DNA of 64,000 nt from Paenibacillus fonticola DSM 21315 (GTDB lineage: Bacteria; Bacillota; Bacilli; Paenibacillales; Paenibacillaceae): the NCBI RefSeq assembly GCF_000381905.1, contig NZ_KB907251.1, positions 62,001-126,000 of the forward strand, read 5' to 3'. Positions 52,773-61,740 of this stretch are shown here, piece after piece. The notes beneath the pieces were generated by a model. That model was not told the DNA's origin, ran no database searches, and saw only the letters and a list, made by a program, of their open reading frames with translations. The first letter of the stretch is position 1. Each line of letters starts with the position of its first letter. A program made the position numbers and the translations under genes.

Positions 52773-52800
52773 GAATTTTTGCGGTGCCCGTCGGCTTAAA

Positions 52801-53961
52801 TTACAAGCTCCCATAAGCCGCTGCGCGGATACGCAGGTGATGATACTCCTCCATGTTAGGGAATAATTGATGCATGTACACTACCGAGAAGCCTTCGCTT
52901 GGATCGATGGAAGCCCAGGTGCCTGCGGCGCCGGTCCAGCCGAATTCACCAATGGAGCTGTTGGAATGGCCGGCCGCCGGATCCATCATCGTTCTGACGC
53001 CAAGCCCGTAGCCGTAACCAGCAAGGTAGGAATTGTGGAAGTCAGCTAGCTGTTTGTCGTTCAAGTGATTGGTTCGCATCAAGTCTATCGTCTTCCGGCC
53101 GATAATTCTCTCCCCGTTCCAAACCCCGCCGTTGGCCAGCATTTGCGTGAAGGCCAGATAATCTTTCAAGGTGGAATAGAGTCCGACACCACCGCCTTCA
53201 TATATTGAGTCCACCTGATGATGCTCATCAAGCCAGCCGGGAACCTCCTGCAGAGATCCATCTGCGGCAGGGCTATAACAGGAAGCCATCCGCTCCTCGA
53301 TATTATCGCGATAACGGTATCCTGTGCTGGTCATTCCCAGCGGGCTGAACAGCTCCTCCTGCAAAAACTGGCCTAGCGTTTTGCCGGAAACGACCTCGAT
53401 CAAAGCGCCGACCAAGTCGTGCCCGTACCCGTAAAGCCACTGCGTGCCCGGTTCAAAGGCCAGCGGAACCTGAGCTGCTGCTTTGGCTTCTGTGAGCAGG
53501 CTGTATTTTCCATGCTCGTCCTTTAGTTTCTGCTGCAGAGCCCTTAGCTGCCGGGCCGATTCGGATTCCCCAAAGGGGTAAGGAATTCCTGCGGTCATGC
53601 AGAACGCGTCTTTGATAAGAATCGGGTTTTTGGCGGCTTCCATATAGATTTCGCCGTTCGGTTTGGTCTTGACGACCTGCGGATTTTTAAATTCGGGAAT
53701 GTATTCATGCAGCGGCTCATTCAGGAGAAAATGTCCTCTTTCGAAGAGCATCATGGCTGCGGTACATACGACAACTTTTGTCATGGAGAACAACCGGAAC
53801 ACCGTTTCGTCAGATATCGGGATTTCTTTACTTACATTGGCGTAACCGTGATAGCCTTCATACAAAATCTCCCCATGTCTTGCTACAGCGCAGGCACAGC
53901 CAGCAAGATTCTTCTTCGTAAAGCCGTCCAGCAATGCGTCCAGATGCCGAAAATCTCCCAT
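52801..53961 (-). CDS. Serine beta-lactamase-like hydrolase (esterase/DD-peptidase family)
   Basis: A 386-residue protein of the class C beta-lactamase-like family (Beta-lactamase PF00144). The active-site SxxK motif is Ser59–Lys62 (FSMTK), and a Tyr-centred second motif is visible as YGYGHDLVG. No signal peptide is seen, so an intracellular esterase-like role (EstB type) is more likely than drug resistance. The ATG follows GGGGGATCT. It is a monocistronic gene with its own terminator. Confidence 0.87.
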   Translation of the reverse strand: MGDFRHLDALLDGFTKKNLAGCACAVARHGEILYEGYHGYANVSKEIPISDETVFRLFSMTKVVVCTAAMMLFERGHFLLNEPLHEYIPEFKNPQVVKTKPNGEIYMEAAKNPILIKDAFCMTAGIPYPFGESESARQLRALQQKLKDEHGKYSLLTEAKAAAQVPLAFEPGTQWLYGYGHDLVGALIEVVSGKTLGQFLQEELFSPLGMTSTGYRYRDNIEERMASCYSPAADGSLQEVPGWLDEHHQVDSIYEGGGVGLYSTLKDYLAFTQMLANGGVWNGERIIGRKTIDLMRTNHLNDKQLADFHNSYLAGYGYGLGVRTMMDPAAGHSNSSIGEFGWTGAAGTWASIDPSEGFSVVYMHQLFPNMEEYHHLRIRAAAYGSL

Positions 53962-54174
53962 ACCAGATCCCCCGTTTCATTGATTTAAAATCATCTTATT
54001 CTGAAAAAATTTCATATATCCGTGAATAAAGTCATCATACTGCAAACAGCACTTTTGCGGCAAATCCCCATTTTTAAAATCATAAAATTTTAAACGTTTT
54101 TCAGTAGATTATTCCACTCTAATTAAAGTGCCGTCCCTATAAACTATTTGTGAGTATGAAGGAACCGAGGTGAA

Positions 54175-55704
54175 ATGATGAACGACATTCTGGTCTCCAT
54201 GAAAGGGATCGATAAACAGTTTCCAGGCGTTAGAGCTTTGAACAAGTGTAATTTCGAGCTGAAAGCGGGTGAGGTTCATGCGCTTGTCGGTGAGAACGGG
54301 GCAGGCAAATCCACGCTGATGAAAATTTTGACGGGCGTATACCGGAAAGATGGCGGCACGATTTTCTATAAAGGAAATAGTGTGGACATACCGGATACGA
54401 GGACGGCTCGCGAGCTGGGCATTAGTATCATTCATCAGGAACTGCAGCTCATGCCTGATTTAACGGTAGCGCAAAACATTTATATCGGCCGGGAGCCCAA
54501 AAAATACAGAGGTTTGCTAACGGATGAGAAAAAGCTGAACGAGCAGGCGAGCGCCCTGTTCGCAGAGCTGAACGCCAGACTGGATCCCAAAGCTAAGGTC
54601 GCCGGTCTTACTGTAGCGATGCAGCAGATGGTCGAAATTTCGAAAGCGCTTTCCTTTCGGTCTGAAGTGTTGATTATGGATGAACCTACTGCGGCTTTGA
54701 CAGACGGGGAAATCGATGATTTGTTCCGGGTAATCGAACAGCTGCGCGAGAAGGGTGTAGGTATTGTCTATATTTCACACCGGATGGATGAATTGAAACG
54801 GATTACCGACCGGATCACTGTCATGCGCGATGGCTGTTATGTAGATACGGTGGAAACGTCCGGAGTAGATGTCGATGACATCATTACGATGATGGTAGGC
54901 AGGCAAATTTACGCCGTCTCCAGGCCGGATATTACGGAGGTGAGTGAGGAAAAGGTATTGGAAGTGAACAATCTCTCACGCGGGACTGCCGTAAAAAATG
55001 TCAGCTTTCATTTGAAAAAAGGGGAAATTCTCGGTTTTGCAGGGTTAATGGGGGCGGGAAGAACCGAAGTGGCCCGGGCTATTTTTGCAGCGGAATCTCC
55101 TGATGAGGGGGAAATCTACGTTCATGGAAAAAGGGTGCGAATAAAAACTCCGGCCGACGCCGTAAAGCATGGAATCGGCTACTTGTCAGAAGACCGCAAG
55201 CGTTATGGATTGATGGTCGATATGGATGTGAAAAGCAACATCTCCATCGCCACGCTGCGGAAATACCGGAAAGCCTTTGGCTGGATGAAGCGGGAGGCGA
55301 TACGCAAAGAGGCGGAGGAACGGGTTGCCGAGCTGAACATTAAAACGCCCGGGGTAAATCAGATTGTGAAGTTTCTGTCAGGGGGCAACCAGCAAAAAGT
55401 CGTTATTGGAAAATGGCTGACGCGCGACAGCGACATTCTGATGATCGACGAGCCTACCCGCGGTATTGACGTTGGGGCGAAAGCAGAGATTTACAAGCTG
55501 CTGGATGATTTGGTGAGCCAAGGCAAATCGATCATTATGATTTCCTCAGAGCTGCCTGAGGTGCTGCGGATGAGCCACCGTGTGCTGGTTATGTGCGAGG
55601 GGCGGATTACCGGAGAGCTTTCCCGCGAGGAAGCGACCCAGGAGGCGATTATGAAATACGCCACCATGCGCGGGGATGCCAGGGTTGTGGCGGGCCAGGG
55701 CTGA
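54175..55704 (+). CDS. Ribose-type sugar ABC transporter, double ATP-binding protein (RbsA/MglA type)
   Basis: ATPase subunit of a CUT2 monosaccharide importer, 509 residues with two fused nucleotide-binding domains. The first has Walker [10 protein letters not shown] and Walker [13 protein letters not shown]. The second has the usual degenerate Walker A (GLMGAGRTE) and an intact signature [16 protein letters not shown]. The start is ATG 54175 or the adjacent 54178, both behind CCGAGGTGA. The next gene, the permease, is 187 bases away, separated by unusual hairpin repeats. The sugar is not evident; ribose, galactose, xylose and autoinducer-2 importers all look alike at this level. Confidence 0.93.
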   Translation: MMNDILVSMKGIDKQFPGVRALNKCNFELKAGEVHALVGENGAGKSTLMKILTGVYRKDGGTIFYKGNSVDIPDTRTARELGISIIHQELQLMPDLTVAQNIYIGREPKKYRGLLTDEKKLNEQASALFAELNARLDPKAKVAGLTVAMQQMVEISKALSFRSEVLIMDEPTAALTDGEIDDLFRVIEQLREKGVGIVYISHRMDELKRITDRITVMRDGCYVDTVETSGVDVDDIITMMVGRQIYAVSRPDITEVSEEKVLEVNNLSRGTAVKNVSFHLKKGEILGFAGLMGAGRTEVARAIFAAESPDEGEIYVHGKRVRIKTPADAVKHGIGYLSEDRKRYGLMVDMDVKSNISIATLRKYRKAFGWMKREAIRKEAEERVAELNIKTPGVNQIVKFLSGGNQQKVVIGKWLTRDSDILMIDEPTRGIDVGAKAEIYKLLDDLVSQGKSIIMISSELPEVLRMSHRVLVMCEGRITGELSREEATQEAIMKYATMRGDARVVAGQG

Positions 55705-55734
55705 GCCCATAAACAGGATACGGGCTGAGTCTCC

Positions 55735-55875
55735 ACAAAACTAGGCGTATGCTTGCGAAGCAAGTTTTGTTGCGAAGCAGTTCCATAGCAGTAATGCTTC
55801 ACAAAACTAAGCCCATGCTTACGAAGCAAGTTTTGTTGCGAAGCAGTTCCATAGCAGTAATGCTTCACAAAACTT
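55735..55875 (+). repeat. Two 66-bp tandem repeats with internal hairpins
   Basis: ACAAAACT starts units at 55735 and 55801, and a third partial unit at 55867. Each full unit can fold as ACAAAACT…AGTTTTGT with an inner TGCTT-GCG-AAGCA stem, plus a second GAAGCA…TGCTTC stem. The array ends 3 bases before the AGGAGG site of the permease gene. Confidence 0.9.
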
Positions 55876-55891
55876 TTAGGAGGTCAAACCA

Positions 55892-56881
55892 ATGGCTGAA
55901 CTTGGCAAACCGGCCGCAAATGCCGCAGCCGCAAGACCGGCAGCGGTGCTCAAAGCCGGGGCCACGCAAAAAGTACTGGCATTCGCCAGTCTCATTATGC
56001 TCATCGTCGTATTTTCATTATCGTCGGAAAATTTTTTCCGCTTTGACAATCTGATCGGAATTATGTTATCCACAGCCGTTATCGGCGTGCTTGCGCTGGG
56101 CTCTACATTCGTCATCATTACCGGGGGAATTGACCTTTCCGTCGGCACGGTTATGACGTTTTGTTCGGTCATGGTCGGCGTGATCGTTACTTTCTGGCAA
56201 TTGCCGATCCCGCTCGGCATCCTTGGCGGAGTGCTGACGGGGGCGGCCTGCGGCTTCATTAGCGGCTGGCTCGTAACGAAGATGAGTATCCCGCCGTTTA
56301 TCGCCACGCTCGGCATGATGATGGTGACAAAGGGGTTGTCGCTTGTTGTATCCGGCACAAAGCCAATCTATTTCAATGAAACCCCCGGCTTCTCCAAAAT
56401 CTCGATGGCAACGTTATTCGGCATCCCTTCCGCTGTGTTCATTTTTTTCGGTTTGGCGGTGCTGGCCAGCATCGTGCTCTCGAAGACGATCATCGGCAGG
56501 TATAATTTTGCGCTAGGCAGCAACGAAGAGGCTACCCGGCTGTCCGGGGTCAATGTGACCTTTTGGAAAATCATCATTTATATCATCACTGGCATTTTCG
56601 CCGGTATCGCCGGCATCATGATGGCGTCGCGGCTGAACTCGGCCCAGCCATCGCTTGGCACGGGCTACGAGCTGGAAGCAATCGCAGCGGTGGTCATTGG
56701 CGGAACCTCGTTAAGCGGCGGGCGCGGCTCTATTCTTGGCACTGTCATCGGCGCGCTGATCATGAGCGTACTAACAAACGGGCTGCGAATATTGTCGGTC
56801 CCGCAGGAATGGCAGACTGTTATCGTTGGCGGAGTTGTTATTTTGGCGGTTTATGCTGATATACTGCGGCGCCGTAAGTAA
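55892..56881 (+). CDS. Ribose-type sugar ABC transporter permease (RbsC type)
   Basis: Membrane subunit of the CUT2 importer, 329 residues with about ten helices. Family sequence includes STAVIGVLALGSTFVIITGG, DLSVGT, GWLVTKM and GGTSLSGGRGSILGTVIGAL. An Ala-rich cytoplasmic N terminus precedes the first helix. The ATG follows TAGGAGGTC. One permease gene serves as homodimer in this class. It is followed after 38 bases by the binding protein. Confidence 0.93.
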   Translation: MAELGKPAANAAAARPAAVLKAGATQKVLAFASLIMLIVVFSLSSENFFRFDNLIGIMLSTAVIGVLALGSTFVIITGGIDLSVGTVMTFCSVMVGVIVTFWQLPIPLGILGGVLTGAACGFISGWLVTKMSIPPFIATLGMMMVTKGLSLVVSGTKPIYFNETPGFSKISMATLFGIPSAVFIFFGLAVLASIVLSKTIIGRYNFALGSNEEATRLSGVNVTFWKIIIYIITGIFAGIAGIMMASRLNSAQPSLGTGYELEAIAAVVIGGTSLSGGRGSILGTVIGALIMSVLTNGLRILSVPQEWQTVIVGGVVILAVYADILRRRK

Positions 56882-56919
56882 TAGTCCATTTAATTAATAA
56901 CTAAAAAGGGGAGATCAAT

Positions 56920-57960
56920 ATGCGGGTAAACAAACGGATGATGGCGGTCGTGATGTTATTACTGACGGCAATCATGCTCAGCGCTTGTGGCGAGGTCGGT
57001 AAAAACAATGGGACAAACGGAGGCGGTGCCAAGAGCACGAGCAATAATAGCGGCACCTCCGGTTCGGAAAACAAGGGCAAAGGGCAAGAGAAGCTGTATA
57101 TTCCTCTAATCTCCAAGGGTTTCCAGCACCAATTCTGGCAGGCGGTGAAGCAGGGAGCCGAGAAAGCGGCGGAGGAATACGACGTGCAAATAACGTTCGA
57201 GGGGCCGGAGACCGAGTCCCAGGTCGATAAGCAGATTGAAATGCTGCAGGCGGCTCTGGACAAAAAGCCCGATGCACTTGGTCTTGCGGCACTCGACAGC
57301 CAAGCAGCAGTACAGCTGTTGGAGAAGGCCAAGGCAGCGGGCATTCCGGTGATCGGCTTCGATTCCGGTGTAGACAGTGATATTCCGATCGCCACAGCCG
57401 CTACCGACAATAAAGCTGCCGCCGCGCTGGCCGCCGACAAGATGGCTGAATATATCGGCGGAGAAGGAGAAATCGCGCTTATTGTCCATGATCAGACGAG
57501 TCGCACGGGCGTAGATCGACGCGATGGATTTATGGAGCAAATCAAGGAGAAATATCCGGACATCCAAATCGTCGACGTGCAGTATGGCGGCGGGGATCAG
57601 CTGAAATCGACCGACCTGGCCAAGGCCGTGATGCAGGCTCATCCAGACTTGAAGGGGATTTTTGGCTCGAATGAAGGCTCTGCAATCGGTGTTGTCAACG
57701 CGGTGAACGAGCTGGGGAAAATCGGTAAAGTTACGATCATCGGCTTTGACTCCGGCAAACTGCAAACGGACGCGATCCGCCACGGCACGATGGCCGGAGC
57801 GGTAACCCAAGACCCGATCGGTATCGGCTACTGGACCGTGAAAGCAGCGGTCATGGCCGTTCGCGGCGAAGCGGTAGAGCAAAGCATCGATACTGGATTT
57901 CACTGGTACGACCAGTCCAATATTGATGCTGAAGATATTAAACCTCTTTTATACGAATAA
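56920..57960 (+). CDS. Ribose-type sugar-binding lipoprotein (RbsB type)
   Basis: Extracellular binding subunit, 346 residues, with lipobox MLSAC (Cys23), a Gly/Ser/Asn linker and a periplasmic-binding type 1 fold (Peripla_BP_4; FQHQFWQAVKQGAEKAAEEY, GFDSGVDSDIPIAT, IIGFDSGKLQTDAI). The ATG follows AAAGGGGAG. It differs from the second binding protein at 61712, which has no lipobox, so the two likely divide the work of transport and sensing. Confidence 0.93.
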   Translation: MRVNKRMMAVVMLLLTAIMLSACGEVGKNNGTNGGGAKSTSNNSGTSGSENKGKGQEKLYIPLISKGFQHQFWQAVKQGAEKAAEEYDVQITFEGPETESQVDKQIEMLQAALDKKPDALGLAALDSQAAVQLLEKAKAAGIPVIGFDSGVDSDIPIATAATDNKAAAALAADKMAEYIGGEGEIALIVHDQTSRTGVDRRDGFMEQIKEKYPDIQIVDVQYGGGDQLKSTDLAKAVMQAHPDLKGIFGSNEGSAIGVVNAVNELGKIGKVTIIGFDSGKLQTDAIRHGTMAGAVTQDPIGIGYWTVKAAVMAVRGEAVEQSIDTGFHWYDQSNIDAEDIKPLLYE

Positions 57961-58016
57961 AGCCGATACGAATAAAGTCTTTCAATAATATCTATACGAA
58001 TAAAGTTGATTTGACA

Positions 58017-58064
58017 GACGGATACGGAATACGGCCTTTGTTTAAGGCTGCAGCCGTATCCGTC
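58017..58064 (+). terminator. Hairpin after the binding-protein gene
   Basis: An 11-bp perfect stem GACGGATACGG/CCGTATCCGTC encloses a 26-base loop with an inner GGCCTT/AAGGCT pair. There is no T run, so it may be an mRNA-stabilising or partial-termination signal. Three copies of TACGAATAAAG precede it, the first including the stop codon. Confidence 0.5.
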
Positions 58065-58085
58065 GGCCTATGAACAAGGTACAAA

Positions 58086-58099
58086 TGTAAGCGCTGTCG
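58086..58099 (+). promoter_or_regulatory. Near-consensus cre site
   Basis: TGTAAGCGCTGTCG fits TGWNANCGNTNWCA except at the last base. It lies 62 bases ahead of the response-regulator start, where CcpA repression of the sensing genes would make sense. Confidence 0.45.
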
Positions 58100-58160
58100 A
58101 ATATCAGTGAATGAATCTGCCGCACAACTTCCGCATACCTGAACGAGGAGGGGGAGCGAC

Positions 58161-59783
58161 TTGTATAAGCTGATAGTTGTCGATGACGAGGATGAAGTAA
58201 GAGAAGGAATCAGGCTGAAGACGGATTGGAACGCCTGTGGCTTTGAACTGGCCGGGGATTACAGCAACGGCCGGGATGCTCTCGAGGCCGTGGAGCAGCT
58301 GCGCCCCGATGTCATTATTACCGACATTTGCATGCCATTTATGGATGGACTGGAGCTGGCGCAAAACGTTGCGCTTCTTTACCGCGACATTCGCATCGTA
58401 ATCGTTACAGGCCATGAGCATTTTGAGTATGCTCAGCAGGCGATTAAGTTGAAGGTGCATGATTATTTACTGAAGCCGGTGAACCTGAGGGAAATTACTT
58501 GCTTTTTGCAGAAAATGAAGCAGGAACTGGACGAAGAGCGATTGAGGCGGGAGGATTTGAGTCTGCTGCGCCTTCGGCTGAACGAAAGCCTGCCCTTGCT
58601 GCGTGAACGGTTTTTGGAAAAAATCGTGACTACCCCGGTGCGAGAAGCGGAGATCGAACGCAAGTTTCGTTATTTTCAGCTGGATTTGGCCGGTCCGGCT
58701 TATGTTGCTCTTGTAGCCGATCTCGATGAAAACGGCTATCGCGAGGCTGAAACGAATGCCGCTCAAGCTGCAGACTATACGGAACTGCACCGTTTTGCCG
58801 TGTTTAACATTTTTGAGGAGATCTTTGTGAAGGAGAGAGGAGGAGCCGCATTCCGGACGCGCGATGACAAAATTGGGCTTCTGCTGTCCGGTCAAAACCG
58901 GGAGCTGGAGTCGGCGGCACAAACTGCAGCCGAGCAGGCCAGGTATGCGGTAGAGAAATATTTGCGGAGCTCCGTCTCGATCGGAGTCGGACGAATGTGC
59001 CAGCTGCGGAGCGAGCTGAGGCAATCGTACCAGGAAGCTTGCTCGGCGCTGGAATATCGTTTTTTGTATGGACGGGGGCGGGTGCTGTCGAATCAGGATG
59101 TTGAGTATGGTAAGCAGGGAGAACGTGCGGGATACAACGTTTTTGAGAAAAAGCTGATAGCGGCTCTGAAGACAGGTAAAGCCGACCTTGTATCCGAGGA
59201 GCTGGAGGAAGGGTTCAACCAGCTAAGGCGGGCTGCCTCGCCTCCCCGGCGCTGCTATGCCTCAGCACATCGTCTGCTTGTGGTGCTTATGAACATGGTC
59301 ACAGATGCGGGCTTCGATGATGAGGAATTGTTCGGGGAAGACCCCTTCTCCCAAATACCGCCGATTCAGACGATTGATGATTTGCAAAACTGGCTGGATT
59401 TCAACTGCCGCAGGGTTATTGCATTTCTGTCTGAACAGCGTGCCGGCCTTAGCGCATGGCAGGTACAGCAGGCGACCGCCTACATTGAACAGCACTTCAG
59501 CGACCCGGAGCTTGCTTTAGGCCAGGTTTGTCAGCATGTATACCTTAGCGCAAGTTATTTCAGCGCTTTGTTCAAGCAGCATACCGGCAGTACATTTGTG
59601 GAATATGTAACCCGCCTGCGCATCGGCAAGGCTAAGGAGCTGCTGGCGCTGACCTGCTTGAAATCGTATCACATCGCCAGCAGAGTCGGGTACGCTGACC
59701 CGCAGTATTTCAGTGTCATATTCAAAAGAATGACCGGATTCACTCCGAAGGAATACCGCGCATCTCTAAAGGAGAGTCTGTAG
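58161..59783 (+). CDS. AraC-family response regulator (YesN type)
   Basis: A 540-residue regulator with a receiver domain (LIVVDDEDE, Asp in VIITDICMPFMDG, Lys in DYLLKPVN), a central region and a C-terminal AraC double helix-turn-helix (QATAYIEQHFSDPELAL, closing GFTPKEYRASL). The TTG start follows GAGGAGGGGGAGCG. Its stop is one base ahead of the kinase ATG. It is likely to control the CUT2 importer genes upstream. Confidence 0.92.
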   Translation: MYKLIVVDDEDEVREGIRLKTDWNACGFELAGDYSNGRDALEAVEQLRPDVIITDICMPFMDGLELAQNVALLYRDIRIVIVTGHEHFEYAQQAIKLKVHDYLLKPVNLREITCFLQKMKQELDEERLRREDLSLLRLRLNESLPLLRERFLEKIVTTPVREAEIERKFRYFQLDLAGPAYVALVADLDENGYREAETNAAQAADYTELHRFAVFNIFEEIFVKERGGAAFRTRDDKIGLLLSGQNRELESAAQTAAEQARYAVEKYLRSSVSIGVGRMCQLRSELRQSYQEACSALEYRFLYGRGRVLSNQDVEYGKQGERAGYNVFEKKLIAALKTGKADLVSEELEEGFNQLRRAASPPRRCYASAHRLLVVLMNMVTDAGFDDEELFGEDPFSQIPPIQTIDDLQNWLDFNCRRVIAFLSEQRAGLSAWQVQQATAYIEQHFSDPELALGQVCQHVYLSASYFSALFKQHTGSTFVEYVTRLRIGKAKELLALTCLKSYHIASRVGYADPQYFSVIFKRMTGFTPKEYRASLKESL

Positions 59784-59784
59784 C

Positions 59785-61740
59785 ATGGCGAAATGGAGCA
59801 GACTTCAGTTCAGAAGTATACGTACGGAAATCGCCGTCGCTTTTTCCTGTCTGATCGTTTGTACGACAGTTGTCCTTACGCTGAATACCTTTTTGCTGTC
59901 CTCCGATGCGGTGAAGAAAAACTCCAGCCGCTACACAGCCAAACTGATTGAACAAGTCAACACTAATCTCGCGACTTACGTGGGAAATATGACCAGCATT
60001 TCCGACATGGCGATGCAGCATGCCGATCTGCAGGCGCTAATGCGGTTAAAGGATCCACAGGGGGAGGAAGGGCAGGAGTACACGAGGCGGACCGCTGATT
60101 TTTTTCGGGCGGTCGCGGAGTCGAGGGAGGATATCGCCGCAATATTGTTTATAGGGGGAAATGGGGCGATCGTATCCGACAGAAATCGGCAAGGGCTGAA
60201 AGATTACGGGGAGCTGACACGTCAGGAATGGTATGAGACGGCCAAGGCGGCGGATGGCCGTGAGGTCATTTCCTCCTCCCGGGTGCAGCACCTGTTTCAT
60301 GGAGAATACCGCTGGGTCGTTTCGATCTGCAGGCAAATCGGAGCGGAAGCGGCAGGTCCAGGCCTAGGCCCGGGCAGCTCAGGCTCGGACTTGGGCTCGA
60401 GTTCGAGTTCGAGTTCGAGTTCGAGTTCGGGGGGGACCGCTGATGGTGTGCTGCTGGTCGATTTAAACTATAACGTCATTAATGATTTGGGGCAGTCGCT
60501 GCAAATGGGCAGCCGCGGGTATGTATTTATTGTTGCGCCGGATGGGAGCTTTGTCTATCATCCGCAGCAGCAGCTTGTCTATTCCGGGCTGAAATCAGAG
60601 CCAATCGGAGCGATTCTGGACGCAGAGGATGCTGCTTTTGAGATGGAGAACGACGGTACTCCCAAAACGTACATGGTGCGGAATTCTGTATTCGGCTGGA
60701 AAATCGTTGGGGTGATTGACCCGGAAGAGCTGGCGGGAAATAAACGGCAAATGCAGAGCACCTCTTTTTTGTGGGGCGGTATTTCCCTCGTGCTCGCCTT
60801 GGGCCTATCTCTTCTATTGTCATTGAAATTGACCGAACCGGTTAAAAATTTGGGGCGGCAAATGAAAAAACTCGAAACCGGCAATTTCGACGTCAGGGTT
60901 GATATTACTGGTGTAAATGAAATCGGCAGACTGGCGAGGACGTTTAATTTGATGGCCGGGAAAATCAAGCAGCTCGTCAATCAGCTCGTACTGGAGCAGG
61001 AACAGAAGCGGGTCAGTGAGCTCAAAGCGCTTCAGGCGCAAATCCAGCCGCATTTTTTGTATAATACGCTCGACTCTATCATTTGGATGGCTGAGATGGA
61101 CAAATCGGCGGAGGTCGTAACGATGACCTCAGCGTTATCCAAGCTGCTCCGCTCCAGCATCAGCAGCGGGGAGGAGCTTGTCTCGATTCGGGCAGAGCTG
61201 GAGCACGTTCAGAGTTATTTGACGATTCAGATGATCCGTTACCGGGACAAGTTCACTTATACGTTGGATGTCGAACCGGCTATTCTCGATTGCAAGACGA
61301 TTAAGCTCGTTCTCCAGCCGCTGGTGGAAAATGCGATTTATCACGGGATTCGCAACAAGGTTGAGGCTGGGCATATTACCGTTCACGGCCGTCGAACGGC
61401 TGGAGGAATCAAGCTCGGCGTCAGTGATGACGGCCTAGGTATGACCCCAGAGCAGAAAGAGCGTCTTATAGCTGCACTGAGTCAGTCTGGATATTCCAAC
61501 TCCTCCTTGCTTGAGTTGGCGCTGGACCGATATAAGTGGACGGAAGCGGAAGCGCATGGCCGCAGCTCCGGTGGTGTGGGACTGTATAATGTAAATCATC
61601 GCGTTCAGCTGCATTTTGGACGGAAGTATGGGGTTACCGTCACAAGCGAGCTGGAGGAAGGGACGACGGTTTTGCTGCGCATTCCTGAATTGAACGAAAG
61701 GGGGCAGTCCGGTGCGGGGGCGGATACTGATTTTAATTAA
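59785..61740 (+). CDS. Sensor histidine kinase with Cache-like domain and Ser-rich insert
   Basis: A 651-residue YesM-type kinase. It has an N-terminal helix (IAVAFSCLIVCTTVVLTL), a long double-Cache-like extracellular sensor, a second helix near residues 328–350, HAMP, the kinase box QAQIQPHFLYNTL with His near residue 422, and HATPase (SDDGLGM). Inside the sensor, at about residues 192–215, sits a Gly/Ser tract (GPGSSGSDLG and a run of Ser) encoded by a hexanucleotide repeat. The gene overlaps the following binding-protein gene by 29 bases. Shared control by that binding protein is inferred. Confidence 0.92.
   Translation: MAKWSRLQFRSIRTEIAVAFSCLIVCTTVVLTLNTFLLSSDAVKKNSSRYTAKLIEQVNTNLATYVGNMTSISDMAMQHADLQALMRLKDPQGEEGQEYTRRTADFFRAVAESREDIAAILFIGGNGAIVSDRNRQGLKDYGELTRQEWYETAKAADGREVISSSRVQHLFHGEYRWVVSICRQIGAEAAGPGLGPGSSGSDLGSSSSSSSSSSSGGTADGVLLVDLNYNVINDLGQSLQMGSRGYVFIVAPDGSFVYHPQQQLVYSGLKSEPIGAILDAEDAAFEMENDGTPKTYMVRNSVFGWKIVGVIDPEELAGNKRQMQSTSFLWGGISLVLALGLSLLLSLKLTEPVKNLGRQMKKLETGNFDVRVDITGVNEIGRLARTFNLMAGKIKQLVNQLVLEQEQKRVSELKALQAQIQPHFLYNTLDSIIWMAEMDKSAEVVTMTSALSKLLRSSISSGEELVSIRAELEHVQSYLTIQMIRYRDKFTYTLDVEPAILDCKTIKLVLQPLVENAIYHGIRNKVEAGHITVHGRRTAGGIKLGVSDDGLGMTPEQKERLIAALSQSGYSNSSLLELALDRYKWTEAEAHGRSSGGVGLYNVNHRVQLHFGRKYGVTVTSELEEGTTVLLRIPELNERGQSGAGADTDFN
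60397..60428 (+). repeat. Hexanucleotide microsatellite inside the kinase gene
   Basis: About five TTCGAG units in a row encode a Ser-Ser tract in the sensor domain. Because the unit is six bases, gain or loss changes linker length by two residues without breaking the frame. Confidence 0.9.

Noticed and set aside
52801-53961. Antibiotic-resistance beta-lactamase
   Set aside because: No signal peptide is visible and the sequence is closer to the esterase-like members; a resistance role is not supported.
54084-54104. AAACGTTT palindrome upstream of the CUT2 ATPase gene as a cre site
   Set aside because: Aligned to the consensus it misses at least two defined positions; too weak to list.
55735-55875. 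CRISPR-like appearance of the 66-bp repeats
   Set aside because: Units are directly adjacent with no unique spacers, and there are no cas genes.
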